This document shows, piece by piece, positions 44,028 to 52,457 of a stretch of DNA of 64,000 nucleotides; positions within the stretch are counted from its first letter, which is position 1, and each line of letters begins with the position of its first letter. The position numbers and the translations under genes are program-made. The stretch comes from JAKFWF01 sp963732635 (lineage in GTDB: Bacteria > Pseudomonadota > Alphaproteobacteria > Rhizobiales > Hyphomicrobiaceae): positions 124,001-188,000 of the forward strand of contig CAVTAL010000007.1 in the NCBI GenBank assembly GCA_963732635.1, read 5' to 3'. The notes beneath the pieces were generated by a model. The model had not been told where the DNA came from and ran no database searches. It saw only the letters and a list, made by a program, of their open reading frames with translations.

Positions 44028-45005
44028 ATGACTGAACCTGAGCCGACAATCTCGATACTACTTCCGGTGTTCAACGGCGCTGCGTTCCTGCGCGAACAGG
44101 TCGCGTCGATCCTTGCCCAGACGTGCCATGATTTCGAACTGCTGATCCACGATGACGGCTCGACCGATGGTTCGAGTGAAGCCTTGCGTTCGATGGCAGC
44201 GGTCGATCGGCGCATCGCGCTGTCGGTGACGCCAACGAACTCGGGCCAGAAATTTGTTCTGCGGGGACTATTGTTGCGAGCATCCGGACGCTACGTTGCC
44301 TTCGCCGATCAGGACGACGTCTGGCATCCGCAAAAGCTGGAAGTGCTGCTGGCAGCAATCGGCGATGCCGCACTGAGCTACGGCAGTTCGAAATTGATCG
44401 ACGCGGCGGGGAGCGAACTCGGTCGAACCATATTCGATTTCAACGGCGCCCCGATCGACGGCCGCGACAACACCGACTTCCTGTTTCGCAGCGTGGTGTC
44501 CGGCCATGCGCTGTTGGCGCGGCGCGAGGTGATCGACCCTGGTGTGTTTCTGCTTGGCACCGAATACGATTGGTTGGTCGCGGTGCTGGCAACCTTCGGC
44601 CGGGGCGTCGTTCATGTGCCGGAAGCGATTAGCTATCACCGGCAACACGACGGCAACCAGGTCAACGCTTTCGGTGCCGCGCATGATCGCACTAAGTCTC
44701 GATCGAAGCATTGGCATCGGGTAATGCGGTTGCACGACGCGCTGTGCGTGCTGCGGGCGTCGAACCAGATTGCTGACGACAAGCGGGCCATCTTCGGTCA
44801 ACTCTATCGCGCCCTGCGGGACGAACTGTTGCTGGCGCCGCGAGCGCCGGTTTTCAACCACCGGTTCGCTGCGCGATTTGCCCAGGCGCTGCAGGCACTG
44901 GCGGTCGATGCGCCGCATCGGACCCGCGCGATCAAGGCCGTCGACAAGATCTGTCGCGGCGTGCTGCATCCAAAAACCATTCGCGATGTGTTGGCAGGGT
45001 GGTAG
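44028..45005 (+). CDS. Glycosyltransferase family 2
   Basis: 325 residues with a GT-A fold. The N-terminus TISILLPVFNGAAFL, the DDGSTDGS metal-binding region and FADQDDVWHPQKLE (DxD) are typical of the rhamnosyltransferase-like GT2 group, as is the acceptor-side TEYDWLVAVLA and SYHRQH. It ends the three-gene glycan cluster; the hairpin 11 bases after the stop may end transcription. Confidence 0.88.
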   Translation: MTEPEPTISILLPVFNGAAFLREQVASILAQTCHDFELLIHDDGSTDGSSEALRSMAAVDRRIALSVTPTNSGQKFVLRGLLLRASGRYVAFADQDDVWHPQKLEVLLAAIGDAALSYGSSKLIDAAGSELGRTIFDFNGAPIDGRDNTDFLFRSVVSGHALLARREVIDPGVFLLGTEYDWLVAVLATFGRGVVHVPEAISYHRQHDGNQVNAFGAAHDRTKSRSKHWHRVMRLHDALCVLRASNQIADDKRAIFGQLYRALRDELLLAPRAPVFNHRFAARFAQALQALAVDAPHRTRAIKAVDKICRGVLHPKTIRDVLAGW

Positions 45006-45015
45006 TGGTCGCCCG

Positions 45016-45038
45016 AGCCGTTCTACGTGTGAACGGCT
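45016..45038 (+). terminator. Possible weak terminator after the GT2 gene
   Basis: AGCCGTTC (45016-45023) and GAACGGCT (45031-45038) form an 8-pair stem with a 7-base loop, 11 bases after the stop codon. Only a short GCATATT follows, so termination is uncertain. Confidence 0.4.
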
Positions 45039-45188
45039 GCATATTGCCGGTTGCAGTCGATGAAAGTGTGCGGTAGATGCTGCCGTGTTCAAGCTGGGTT
45101 GCGAAATTGATGCGCGTGCCCTGTTGCCATGTCAATGACCCGACTATCGGTCTGGCTGGTTGATAAATACAAGCAAATTCAAAGGCTA

Positions 45189-45263
45189 GCTGCAGTAGCT
45201 CAGTGGTAGAGCACTTCATTGGTAATGAAGAGGTCGGGGGTTCAATCCCCCCCTGCAGCACCA
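45189..45263 (+). tRNA. tRNA-Thr (anticodon GGT)
   Basis: A complete cloverleaf: acceptor stem GCTGCAG/CTGCAGC, D arm GCTC-AGTGGTA-GAGC, and anticodon stem CTTCA/TGAAG with loop TTGGTAA (anticodon GGT). The T arm is GGGGG-TTCAATC-CCCCC, followed by discriminator A. The CCA end is encoded (45261-45263). It decodes ACC and ACU. The 183 bases between the GT2 gene and this tRNA contain the hairpin above and presumably its promoter. Confidence 0.96.
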
Positions 45264-45327
45264 GCATCCCAAATCTCCGCGCCCCGTGCTAAGCCAAACC
45301 GACCTCGTCGGATGGGAATGGCTTTCC

Positions 45328-46620
45328 ATGGCTTTCGGTTCGTTGTGGCGTCTTTCGGCCCTCGGTATTGCCATTGCAATAGCTGCAAGCTCTGCCCGTT
45401 CGCAGGAGCCAATCGGCATGCGCGGCCACGGCGGACCGGTGCGGGCGATCGCGGTGATGCCGGACGGCGCCGTCGCCTCGGCCGGCTTCGACGGTTCGAT
45501 CATCATCTGGGACATGGCCGCCGGCCGCGCCACGCGCGTACTGCGATTTCACGACACCGCCGTCAATGCCTTGATCGCGCGACCAGATGGCTGCCTGATT
45601 TCGGGCGGTGAAGACGCGCGCATCGCTGTGTGGTGTGGCGATGCCGTCGCCCCGGGCGAGGTCATGACCGGGCATACCGGTCCGGTGTCGGCTTTGGCGT
45701 TCGACGGTCGAGCGATTGTCAGCGGCAGTTGGGACGGTTCGGCCCGGATTTGGCAGCAGCCGAGCCCACCGAAGACCTTCGCCGAGCATGCAGCCCCTTT
45801 GACCAGCATCGCCGTCGCGTCGGATGGTGCGGCGATCCTGAGCACCAGCTACGATGGCCGTGTGTTTCTCTCAGCCATGAATGGCAACGGCGCCGCGCTG
45901 TCGCTCAGCCTGCCGTCGCCGGTCAACGGCAGCGCGGCCTTGGCCGGCGGACATTTCCTGCTCGCCTGTGCCGATGGCAGAATTCGCGAGGTGGACCTTA
46001 GGCTTCAAGTCGTCCGCGAGATCGAGCTGCCGGATGGCCCGCTGACGACGGTCGCTGTCTCGCCTGACGGTCGCACGATCGCAACCGGTGGCATGCGCAC
46101 GCCGGTGACACTGATCGATTGGCCAAGTAGCGCGGTGCGCTCCCGCATCCTCGGGCCAGGATTGCCGCTGTGGGCGATGGCGTTCTCGCGCGATGGCCGC
46201 GAACTCTACACTGGCGGCGCCGACCGCGCGGTGCGCCGCTTCGACGTGGCGACCGGGCAGGCGATTGGCGAGGAAATCGTGCCTTCGGATGCAGCGGTTC
46301 TGACCGAGACGAAAGACCGGGGCGCACAGGTGTTTCGCGCTTGCCGCGCCTGCCATGGCTTGACGGCGGGCGACACCAATCTTGCTGGCCCGACGCTGCA
46401 CCAGATCATGGGCCGTCGCATCGCCAGCGCACCGGGATACGCATACTCCGCGCCATTCAAGGCGCTCGACATCGTCTGGACGCCCGAGACGATATCGAAG
46501 CTGTTCGAGCTCGGGCCCAACGCCTACACACCCGGCACCAAAATGCCCGAACAACGCCTCACCGACCCCGACGATCGGCAAGCGCTGGTCGAGTGGCTGG
46601 CTAGGGTGACGGTGCCTTGA
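45328..46620 (+). CDS. Periplasmic WD40-repeat protein fused to a c-type cytochrome domain
   Basis: About 430 residues. A signal peptide (MAFGSLWRLSALGIAIAIAA, cut near SARS-QE) is followed by seven or so WD40 blades (for example SAGFDGSIIIWDMA, SGGEDARIAVWCG, SGSWDGSARIWQQ, TGGADRAVRRFDVA). The C-terminal roughly 100 residues are a class I cytochrome c with the heme motif CRACH, GPTLHQIMGRRIA and the axial Met in PGTKMPEQRL. The substrate or partner is unknown. It may pass electrons between a periplasmic partner held by the propeller and the respiratory chain. It lies between tRNA-Thr and the convergent polyferredoxin of the formate dehydrogenase locus. Confidence 0.85.
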   Translation: MAFGSLWRLSALGIAIAIAASSARSQEPIGMRGHGGPVRAIAVMPDGAVASAGFDGSIIIWDMAAGRATRVLRFHDTAVNALIARPDGCLISGGEDARIAVWCGDAVAPGEVMTGHTGPVSALAFDGRAIVSGSWDGSARIWQQPSPPKTFAEHAAPLTSIAVASDGAAILSTSYDGRVFLSAMNGNGAALSLSLPSPVNGSAALAGGHFLLACADGRIREVDLRLQVVREIELPDGPLTTVAVSPDGRTIATGGMRTPVTLIDWPSSAVRSRILGPGLPLWAMAFSRDGRELYTGGADRAVRRFDVATGQAIGEEIVPSDAAVLTETKDRGAQVFRACRACHGLTAGDTNLAGPTLHQIMGRRIASAPGYAYSAPFKALDIVWTPETISKLFELGPNAYTPGTKMPEQRLTDPDDRQALVEWLARVTVP

Positions 46621-48697
46621 CTACACCTCCCCCTTCTCGATCCTGGCTTTCATCGCGGCTTCGCGTTCGGCGAGATAGTCCTCGGTGGTCTTTGCGCGTG
46701 GGCGGGCGGTGGTGGCATAGGGGTCGAAGCCGGAATTGGTCATTGCCTCGACACGGCAGTCGTCGCACTTCTGGATCAGGTCGAGCCGCGATGAATGCTC
46801 GCCCTTGAACATCCAGTGCTTGTCCTTAAGCTTGGCCGTGACGCGCTCGATCGTCGACTTGACACCGAAGGCCTTGCCGCAGGTGATGCAGTGGAACGGC
46901 TCCTCCTCCTTCACCGTGACGCGGCCGGCGTCGAAGGCCGCGAAGTCGATGCGCGGTGTGAGCTTGATCACCTTCTCGGGGCAAGTCGCGACGCACAGGC
47001 CGCATTGCACGCACAGGCTTTCGTCGAACGACAGTTGCGGCCGGTCGGCCGCGTCGCCGAGCGCGCTCGCGGGACAAGCCGAGACGCATGACAGGCACAG
47101 CGTGCAGCCGCTCGTGTCGATGACGAGGCCGCCGAACACCGCACCTTTCGGCAGATCGATGCGCGGCTGCGGCGTCGGTGCGGTGCGATGCAGTTCGCGA
47201 AGTGCGAGTTTCATCACGTCGCGCTTTTGCCCGAACGGCATGAAGGTGGCGGCGGCGCGCGCTGGGATGGGAGCCAGGGCCACGCGCAACGCTGTGATCA
47301 TCGCATCCGGGTCGTCGGTCTCGATCAGGCTGACGGCATCGCCGCCGAAGCCTTCGCCGGCGAGAATGATGCTTGCCGTGTCGACAGTCTGCCGCAGTCC
47401 GGCGATGTCGTGGCGCGGTGCCTCGCGCGTGAGAATGCGCACCGCGCGGAAGCCGTAAGCGATGGCGGCGATGATCGCCTCAAGGCCAACCTGCGTCACT
47501 TCGTTGACTTCGAGCGGTATCGCCGCCGCAGGCAAACCGTCGCTGAGGCGGGCGCTAGCGTCGATCAGCGCCAAACCGTGGGCGCGGTCGTGCAGCAGCA
47601 GCGTGCCATCGCGGCCACCGGCGTCGGCATATGCCAAGGCGCCAGCGCGAATCTGTTGCACGAGTACATCCACGGTCGGCACCGCGTACGCCGCTGCGCC
47701 AGTCGGGCAGGCAGCCGCGCACTGGCCGCAGCCGCCGCAGATGTGCGGGTCGATCGCCACCACGTTGCCATTGGGCGTGATGGCGCCGGCCGGGCAAAGG
47801 TCAAGGCAGCGGGTGCAACCGGTCTTGCGCGAGCGCGAATGGGCGCACAGGTCGGCGCGGAATTCGACGTAGCGTGGCTTGTCGAAGGTTCCGGTGAGGT
47901 CGGCGGCTTTGAACAGCAGCTTCTGCGACCGCGACCGGATCGTTCGGATCGGCGCGCAGATAGCCCTCGCGCAGGTCGTGCGCGTTGACGAGGGGCTTAA
48001 GCCCCGACAGATCGATCAGGATGTCGGCATTCGAGATCGCGCCGTTGCGCGCGGCCCCGAAGGCGAGCGAGCGCCGTGATGAAGGTGCCGGCGCGGCAAA
48101 GCCGTCGATGGTGATCTCGAACGCGCCAAGGTGCCCCTTCACCGTCTTGATGCGGCCGCGCCGGATCGGGAATTCGTTCGTCGCGGGCGGCGTCACGTCA
48201 CCGGCGTCGGACAACAGCACGGTGATGTCGAGTCGATCCTTCAAGGCCGCCGCCGCGTCGAGCGCAATCTGGCCTGGCCCATAAATCAGCGCCACGCCTT
48301 CGCTGGTGAACGTGACGGCGGTCGGCGCGGGCACGTCGATTGCCGCAATCGCCAGCAGGGCCGCCATCTTCGGGGCGGCGCTGGCGGCCTCCGTCGACCA
48401 GCCGGCGGTCTCGCGTACATTGGCGAAAGTGAGCGACGCCTTCAGATCGTCGTCCTCGGCCACTTCCTCGAACAGCGCGCGTTGCGCTGTGCAGGCAACT
48501 GTGACTGTGCCGTTGGCCGCCGCCTTGCGAAACAGGTCCAATTGCGGGCCGCACAGTTGAGTCGCAGGTACGATCCGGGCCTTGCCGCAGCCTTTCGCCA
48601 CTGCGGTCGAATCGAGCGGCATGGTGCCCTCGCACGAGCACAGCAGGATCGTGCGTGCCGTCATGGCGGTTTTCGGCTTGTCGGTCGTTACGGTCAT
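46621..48697 (-). pseudogene. Polyferredoxin with HdrA-like N-terminus, interrupted by a +1 frameshift
   Basis: The upstream frame (48697 to about 47918) holds an N-terminal domain with CSCEGTMPLD and VACTAQRALFEEVAE, resembling the first Fe-S domain of heterodisulfide reductase HdrA, and ends at DPVAVAEA. The other frame resumes with FKAADLTGTFDKPRYVEF. It carries at least four ferredoxin-type motifs (CTRCLDLCP, CGGCGQCAAACP, CTLCLSCVSACP, CVQCGLCVATCP) plus CITCGKAFG and CDDC, to 46621. One extra base in GAAGCTGCTG (near 47912-47922) explains the break. The intact protein would be about 690 residues and could take electrons from formate oxidation. It is divergent from the formate dehydrogenase accessory genes. 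Confidence 0.85.
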
Positions 48698-48757
48698 CAG
48701 GCAGTCGATCTCGATGTTGGTTGCCGGTCGGGCGCCCTCCTTATACACAAGGCGCGC

Positions 48758-49498
48758 ATGAGTACGAACACCGACCCGAACACCCTGGATCTGCCGCCCG
48801 GCTTTCGTGGCGTCGCTCTGCGTGAATTCCGCGATGCGTTCAGCCATGCTCAAGCGATCGCGAACGAGGAAGGCGCTGGCACGCTGGTATGGGTGCGCCG
48901 GTTCGATACCATCGAGGCCGCAGTCGTGCTGGAGCCGGAGCAACCGCTCGCCGAGGCCAGATACGCCCTCTACGCCGGCATGAATGCGGCAGCCGATGCT
49001 CTGGCCGCCCATTGCCCGCCGGAAAAGCCGCTCGAATTCGTCTGGCCGGATACCATCATGCTTGATGGCGGCATAATCGGTGGCTGCCGGCTGGCGTCTT
49101 CGCCCGGCGCCGGCCCGCTCGACGTCCCCGACTGGCTGGTGCTCGGGCTGCAACTGCGCAGCGTGGTGCAGATGACCGTCGACCACAATTTCGAAAAGGG
49201 CACCAGCCTCGAGACAGAAGGCTTCGAGATGATGGACGGTAATCGGATACTTGAAGGCTTCTGTCGTCATCTGATGGCGGCATTCGACGGCTGGCGCGCG
49301 GGCGGCATCCAGACCGTGGCCGAGCGCTATTTGGCGCGGCTGCAACCGATGAAGGGTGTTCGGCGCGGTCTTGACGTCAATGGCGATCTGTTGGAGCGGC
49401 GGCTACCAACTCTCAAGGATGTCGTTCGCACGCCCTTGACGCCGGCACTGGTCGCGCCCCAATGGCTCGATCCGGCAACCGGCGAACCCTGGATGTGA
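48758..49498 (+). CDS. Biotin/lipoate protein ligase-fold protein lacking ligase motifs
   Basis: 246 residues matching the BPL/LplA/LipB fold family found beside formate dehydrogenase genes. The biotin-ligase GRGRRG loop is absent (the region reads EEGAGTLVW). The KWPND block, whose Lys is catalytic, reads VWPDTIMLDGGIIGG (Val95 in place of Lys). The body is otherwise conserved and the frame intact, so a non-ligase role such as binding or assembling a cofactor or carrier is more likely. It begins the accessory operon, 7 bases before the next gene, and is divergent from the polyferredoxin with 60 bases between them. Confidence 0.78.
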   Translation: MSTNTDPNTLDLPPGFRGVALREFRDAFSHAQAIANEEGAGTLVWVRRFDTIEAAVVLEPEQPLAEARYALYAGMNAAADALAAHCPPEKPLEFVWPDTIMLDGGIIGGCRLASSPGAGPLDVPDWLVLGLQLRSVVQMTVDHNFEKGTSLETEGFEMMDGNRILEGFCRHLMAAFDGWRAGGIQTVAERYLARLQPMKGVRRGLDVNGDLLERRLPTLKDVVRTPLTPALVAPQWLDPATGEPWM

Positions 49499-49505
49499 GA
49501 TCGAA

Positions 49506-50075
49506 TTGACCCACAAGCTGCTGCGCACCATTCGGCTCGACGCTTCGGATACCTTCGTGTTCGAGCATGCCGCCGCACCCGGCGAATGGGCGGTGTCCGG
49601 CACCTTCATGTTCTGGGACCGGGACTTGGACGCGCTCACGGGCCGCGACCGGCAGGCATTCCGCGCGGGTTTCCTCGGTCTCGGCTCGTTCGGCTGGTCG
49701 ACACTCGCGGTGGTGGTTGAGGCCACACCCGAAGATCGAGCGACCGCTGTCGAGGCGCTGGCGGCGCATCTGGTCGAAGCCCATGGCGCGCCTGATCTGG
49801 ATACCGCTCGCGCGGCGGCGCTGGAAGAGATCGCCTTCGCCGAGAACCTCGCCCAGCAGCCGGTGCAGACGCTCGTCGGGTTGAATCGCTCGATCAACGC
49901 GGAGGCTGAGATCTCCGAACAATTTCGAACTTTCCACGCAGCCGATGCCAAACAGGCGACGGCCATGCCGTGCGGTGCCGGCGCCTTCGCTGTCGTCGAG
50001 GACGAAGCGGCAGCATCCGACGATCATTTCGACATGGCTGCGATGGTTGCTTGCGAGACTGCGGGGAAGCCATGA
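49506..50075 (+). CDS. DUF6505-type protein of the formate dehydrogenase locus
   Basis: 189 residues with a TTG start, directly after the ligase-fold gene. I recall this family (DUF6505) as a neighbour of formate dehydrogenase genes in Bradyrhizobium and relatives; no function is known. It begins KLLRTIRLDASDTFVFEHAA and contains FMFWDRDLDALTGRDRQAFR; no signal peptide, membrane helix or cysteine cluster is seen. It overlaps the next gene by 4 bases. Confidence 0.7.
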   Translation: MTHKLLRTIRLDASDTFVFEHAAAPGEWAVSGTFMFWDRDLDALTGRDRQAFRAGFLGLGSFGWSTLAVVVEATPEDRATAVEALAAHLVEAHGAPDLDTARAAALEEIAFAENLAQQPVQTLVGLNRSINAEAEISEQFRTFHAADAKQATAMPCGAGAFAVVEDEAAASDDHFDMAAMVACETAGKP

Positions 50076-51094
50076 GCAAAGCTTTGCCGGCATTGGACTT
50101 CTGGGGTTCGAGCGGCCACCATCTGCTCGACCATGACCAGCACGGCCGCCTCGTCGTTACCGACGAGTTCCTGAAGATCTATCTCGCTCGTCCCGAGATC
50201 CTGCCGCCGGGCGACGCCTGCATCGTTGAACGGGCGCTTTACCAGAAGCTCGCCCGCGACCCGCGCGCCGTCGTTCAGTCGGTCGAAATCCGCGACATCG
50301 CCGACCGCGATGCGCGCGAGAACTGGCAGCATCTCGTCGCTTTTCGCGATGCCCTGTTGGCGGCGCCGACGATTGAGGCGGCTTATCTCGGGTTGGTGCG
50401 TGCGGCGAAAGTCGCGACGCCGCCATTGTTCTTGAACCAGCTGGTGCATGTCATCGCCCGCAACATGCTCGATGGTGAGCGCGATCCCCATATTGTACGG
50501 GCCGCCGAGATGTTGTTCCGTGCACAGCGATTGACGATCAAGGATGGCGTTCTGATGCTCGCCGACGAGGAACTGGTCGACGGTTCGAACGTCGTCGATC
50601 ATGCGTCCCCGCTGGTGGCGATATTCGGTGATGCCAAGGCGCGCAATCTCGACGTAATGACCGCCGAAAACGCCGCGAGCTATTTTGAGCGCAGCGACGC
50701 CCATGATCTGGTGATGGACTTCCGTCCCGGACAGCCGGCGCGAACTGCATTCGCGGTGGTGATCGCGCGCTGGGTAAAGCACTTGCTCGGCCTCGATGTA
50801 AAAGTTGTGGCGCTGGGCAAGGTGGAGCGGGCCGATTGGTCCTGGTTCGTTGGTCTGGATCAGGAAGGCACGCGTATCGGCAACGCGTTGTGGCAAGGCG
50901 ACGAGCCGCCGGAGAATGGTCTGGATCGTATCGTTGCGCTGTTCAGTCTGACGTTTGATGATGCCGGTGATATGCTGGCGCGGGTTGCGGGCAAACCGGT
51001 CTATTTGATCCTAGGCATGACGCCCAACCGTATCATCAGATTGAAGCCGCAGAACCTCGCCACCGGACTACCGATGCGGGACCAAAACGCATGA
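50072..51094 (+). CDS. DUF6352-type protein of the formate dehydrogenase locus
   Basis: 340 residues. The N-terminal block LDFWGSSGHHLLDHDQHG and VTDEFLKIYLARPE match the family I know as DUF6352, found beside formate dehydrogenase genes; no function is known. It appears soluble and mostly helical. ATGA overlaps on both sides (50072-50075 and 51091-51094) show tight translational coupling with its neighbours. Confidence 0.7.
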   Translation: MSKALPALDFWGSSGHHLLDHDQHGRLVVTDEFLKIYLARPEILPPGDACIVERALYQKLARDPRAVVQSVEIRDIADRDARENWQHLVAFRDALLAAPTIEAAYLGLVRAAKVATPPLFLNQLVHVIARNMLDGERDPHIVRAAEMLFRAQRLTIKDGVLMLADEELVDGSNVVDHASPLVAIFGDAKARNLDVMTAENAASYFERSDAHDLVMDFRPGQPARTAFAVVIARWVKHLLGLDVKVVALGKVERADWSWFVGLDQEGTRIGNALWQGDEPPENGLDRIVALFSLTFDDAGDMLARVAGKPVYLILGMTPNRIIRLKPQNLATGLPMRDQNA

Positions 51095-51612
51095 TCGAGG
51101 AGCAGATCGAGATCGGTCTTGTGGTCGAGCGGCGGGAGTTGACCGGGCCGTGGGGCGGCATTGCCTGGCGGCCGATTACGATCTTCGTAGCGGCGCCTGA
51201 TGTCGCGCCGTGGACGCCTCTTGGCGGTGGAAAGGGATTCGCCCGCTACTATGCCGGCGCCTTTCCGATTCATCTCTATTCGACCGACACCGCGAACTAT
51301 CGCGACAATCTTTCTAGCGGCGCGCCAAAGCTTTGGGTCGTACTGCGACCTGAGGGGCGCGAGCCGCCGGTCGAAGTCCTGCTCGTCAGCGCAGATCCGT
51401 CCGAAGGCGAAGGCAGTACCGAAGCTGGCAACAACGTGGTCGAAACGCTCGATATGCCGGCCGAGATCGCCGGCGCCATTGCCGCCTTCATCGAGGCGCA
51501 CCACGTCGAACGACCGATCATCAAGCGTCGGCGCGACGGTCAAACACCGGATATCCGCTGGCGCGACGGCGGCGGACTTCGCCGCGACGACAAGCCCAAA
51601 TCCAAAGGGTAG
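51091..51612 (+). CDS. DUF3305 family protein
   Basis: 173 residues. The N-terminus IGLVVERRELTGPWGGIAWRP and later AGAFPIHLYSTDTANYRDNL are the DUF3305 signature. The C-terminal tail is basic. DUF3305 proteins occur almost only with formate dehydrogenase operons, where a maturation or assembly role is presumed. It overlaps the preceding gene by 4 bases and precedes DUF3306 by 5 bases. Confidence 0.85.
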   Translation: MIEEQIEIGLVVERRELTGPWGGIAWRPITIFVAAPDVAPWTPLGGGKGFARYYAGAFPIHLYSTDTANYRDNLSSGAPKLWVVLRPEGREPPVEVLLVSADPSEGEGSTEAGNNVVETLDMPAEIAGAIAAFIEAHHVERPIIKRRRDGQTPDIRWRDGGGLRRDDKPKSKG

Positions 51613-51617
51613 GTTCC

Positions 51618-52265
51618 ATGAGCAACGATGGTCCGGACGAGCCGTTCCTGTCCCGTTGGTCCCGTCAGAAGCGGCAGATCGTGGGGGCTACGCCGGAGGC
51701 GGAGGCGCCCGAAGTGGCGCCGGCCGAACTCGAGGTCGATCTCTCGAAGCTGCCGAATATCGAAGAACTCACTGCCGACAGCGACATCACCGGATTTCTG
51801 CAGAAGGGGGTGCCGGACGCGTTGCAACGCATGGCCCTGCGACGCATGTGGTCGCTCGATCCGGCTATTCGCGATTTCGTCGAGGTCGCCGAGAACCAGT
51901 GGGACTTCAATGCCGTCGGCGGCATTCCCGGCCTGTTCCAGGAAATACCACCCGGTACCGACGTGAGCTATTGGCTGACGCAGGCAACGCCAAGCGCTTT
52001 GCCGGGCACCGTATTGGAGCCCCCGATTCGGACTGTGCATGCCGGCGGCCTCGATGCTGCGCAGCAGCAAATACCGATAGCTGATGACCGGGCCGAGCCG
52101 ACGACAAGAAGCGACGTTGATCTGCAACCTTCGATGTCGTCTCAGCAGCCGATTTTGCAGCGTCAACCTGCGGTAAACGTTGAGGAACCTGACAAGGAGG
52201 CAGAGTTTCGAGAAGCTCGCGCCTCGCTCCAACGCCGTCGACACGGCGGCGCATTGCCACGATAG
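51618..52265 (+). CDS. DUF3306 family protein
   Basis: 215 residues. FLSRWSRQKRQI, then LPNIEELTADSDITGFLQKGVPDALQRMALRRMW (key words SDITGFLQ and ALRRMWSLDP) and DFVEVAENQWDFN are DUF3306 hallmarks. The C-terminal 80 residues are low-complexity. It is the usual partner of DUF3305 in formate dehydrogenase loci; role unknown. The 192-base gap to the next gene may hold a promoter. Confidence 0.85.
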   Translation: MSNDGPDEPFLSRWSRQKRQIVGATPEAEAPEVAPAELEVDLSKLPNIEELTADSDITGFLQKGVPDALQRMALRRMWSLDPAIRDFVEVAENQWDFNAVGGIPGLFQEIPPGTDVSYWLTQATPSALPGTVLEPPIRTVHAGGLDAAQQQIPIADDRAEPTTRSDVDLQPSMSSQQPILQRQPAVNVEEPDKEAEFREARASLQRRRHGGALPR

Positions 52266-52457
52266 TTCATGAATCTGAGCATTGCTGCAAAAGCTAAGCA
52301 GTTGCGGTTGCTGGAATTTTTACCCTAGCAAATAGTCTAATGCCTGCTCCATAGGCGCTTCCTATATTCCGAGTGGTCTGGTACCGATTGTCAACCGTTT
52401 GGGTAATGCCGCCGTCGAAGCGCAGTCGCCAAATTGAGAAGGGCATTGGGGCAGGAA

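Noticed and set aside
48697..49345. Upstream extension of the polyferredoxin frame to 49345
   Set aside because: It runs antisense through the ligase-fold gene and has no conserved motif; the protein begins near 48697 or 48664.
52269..52328. A 19-codon frame (MNLSIAAKAKQ...) upstream of the HTH-TorD gene, considered as a leader peptide
   Set aside because: No ribosome-binding site, no run of regulatory codons and no attenuator-like stems; chance is sufficient.
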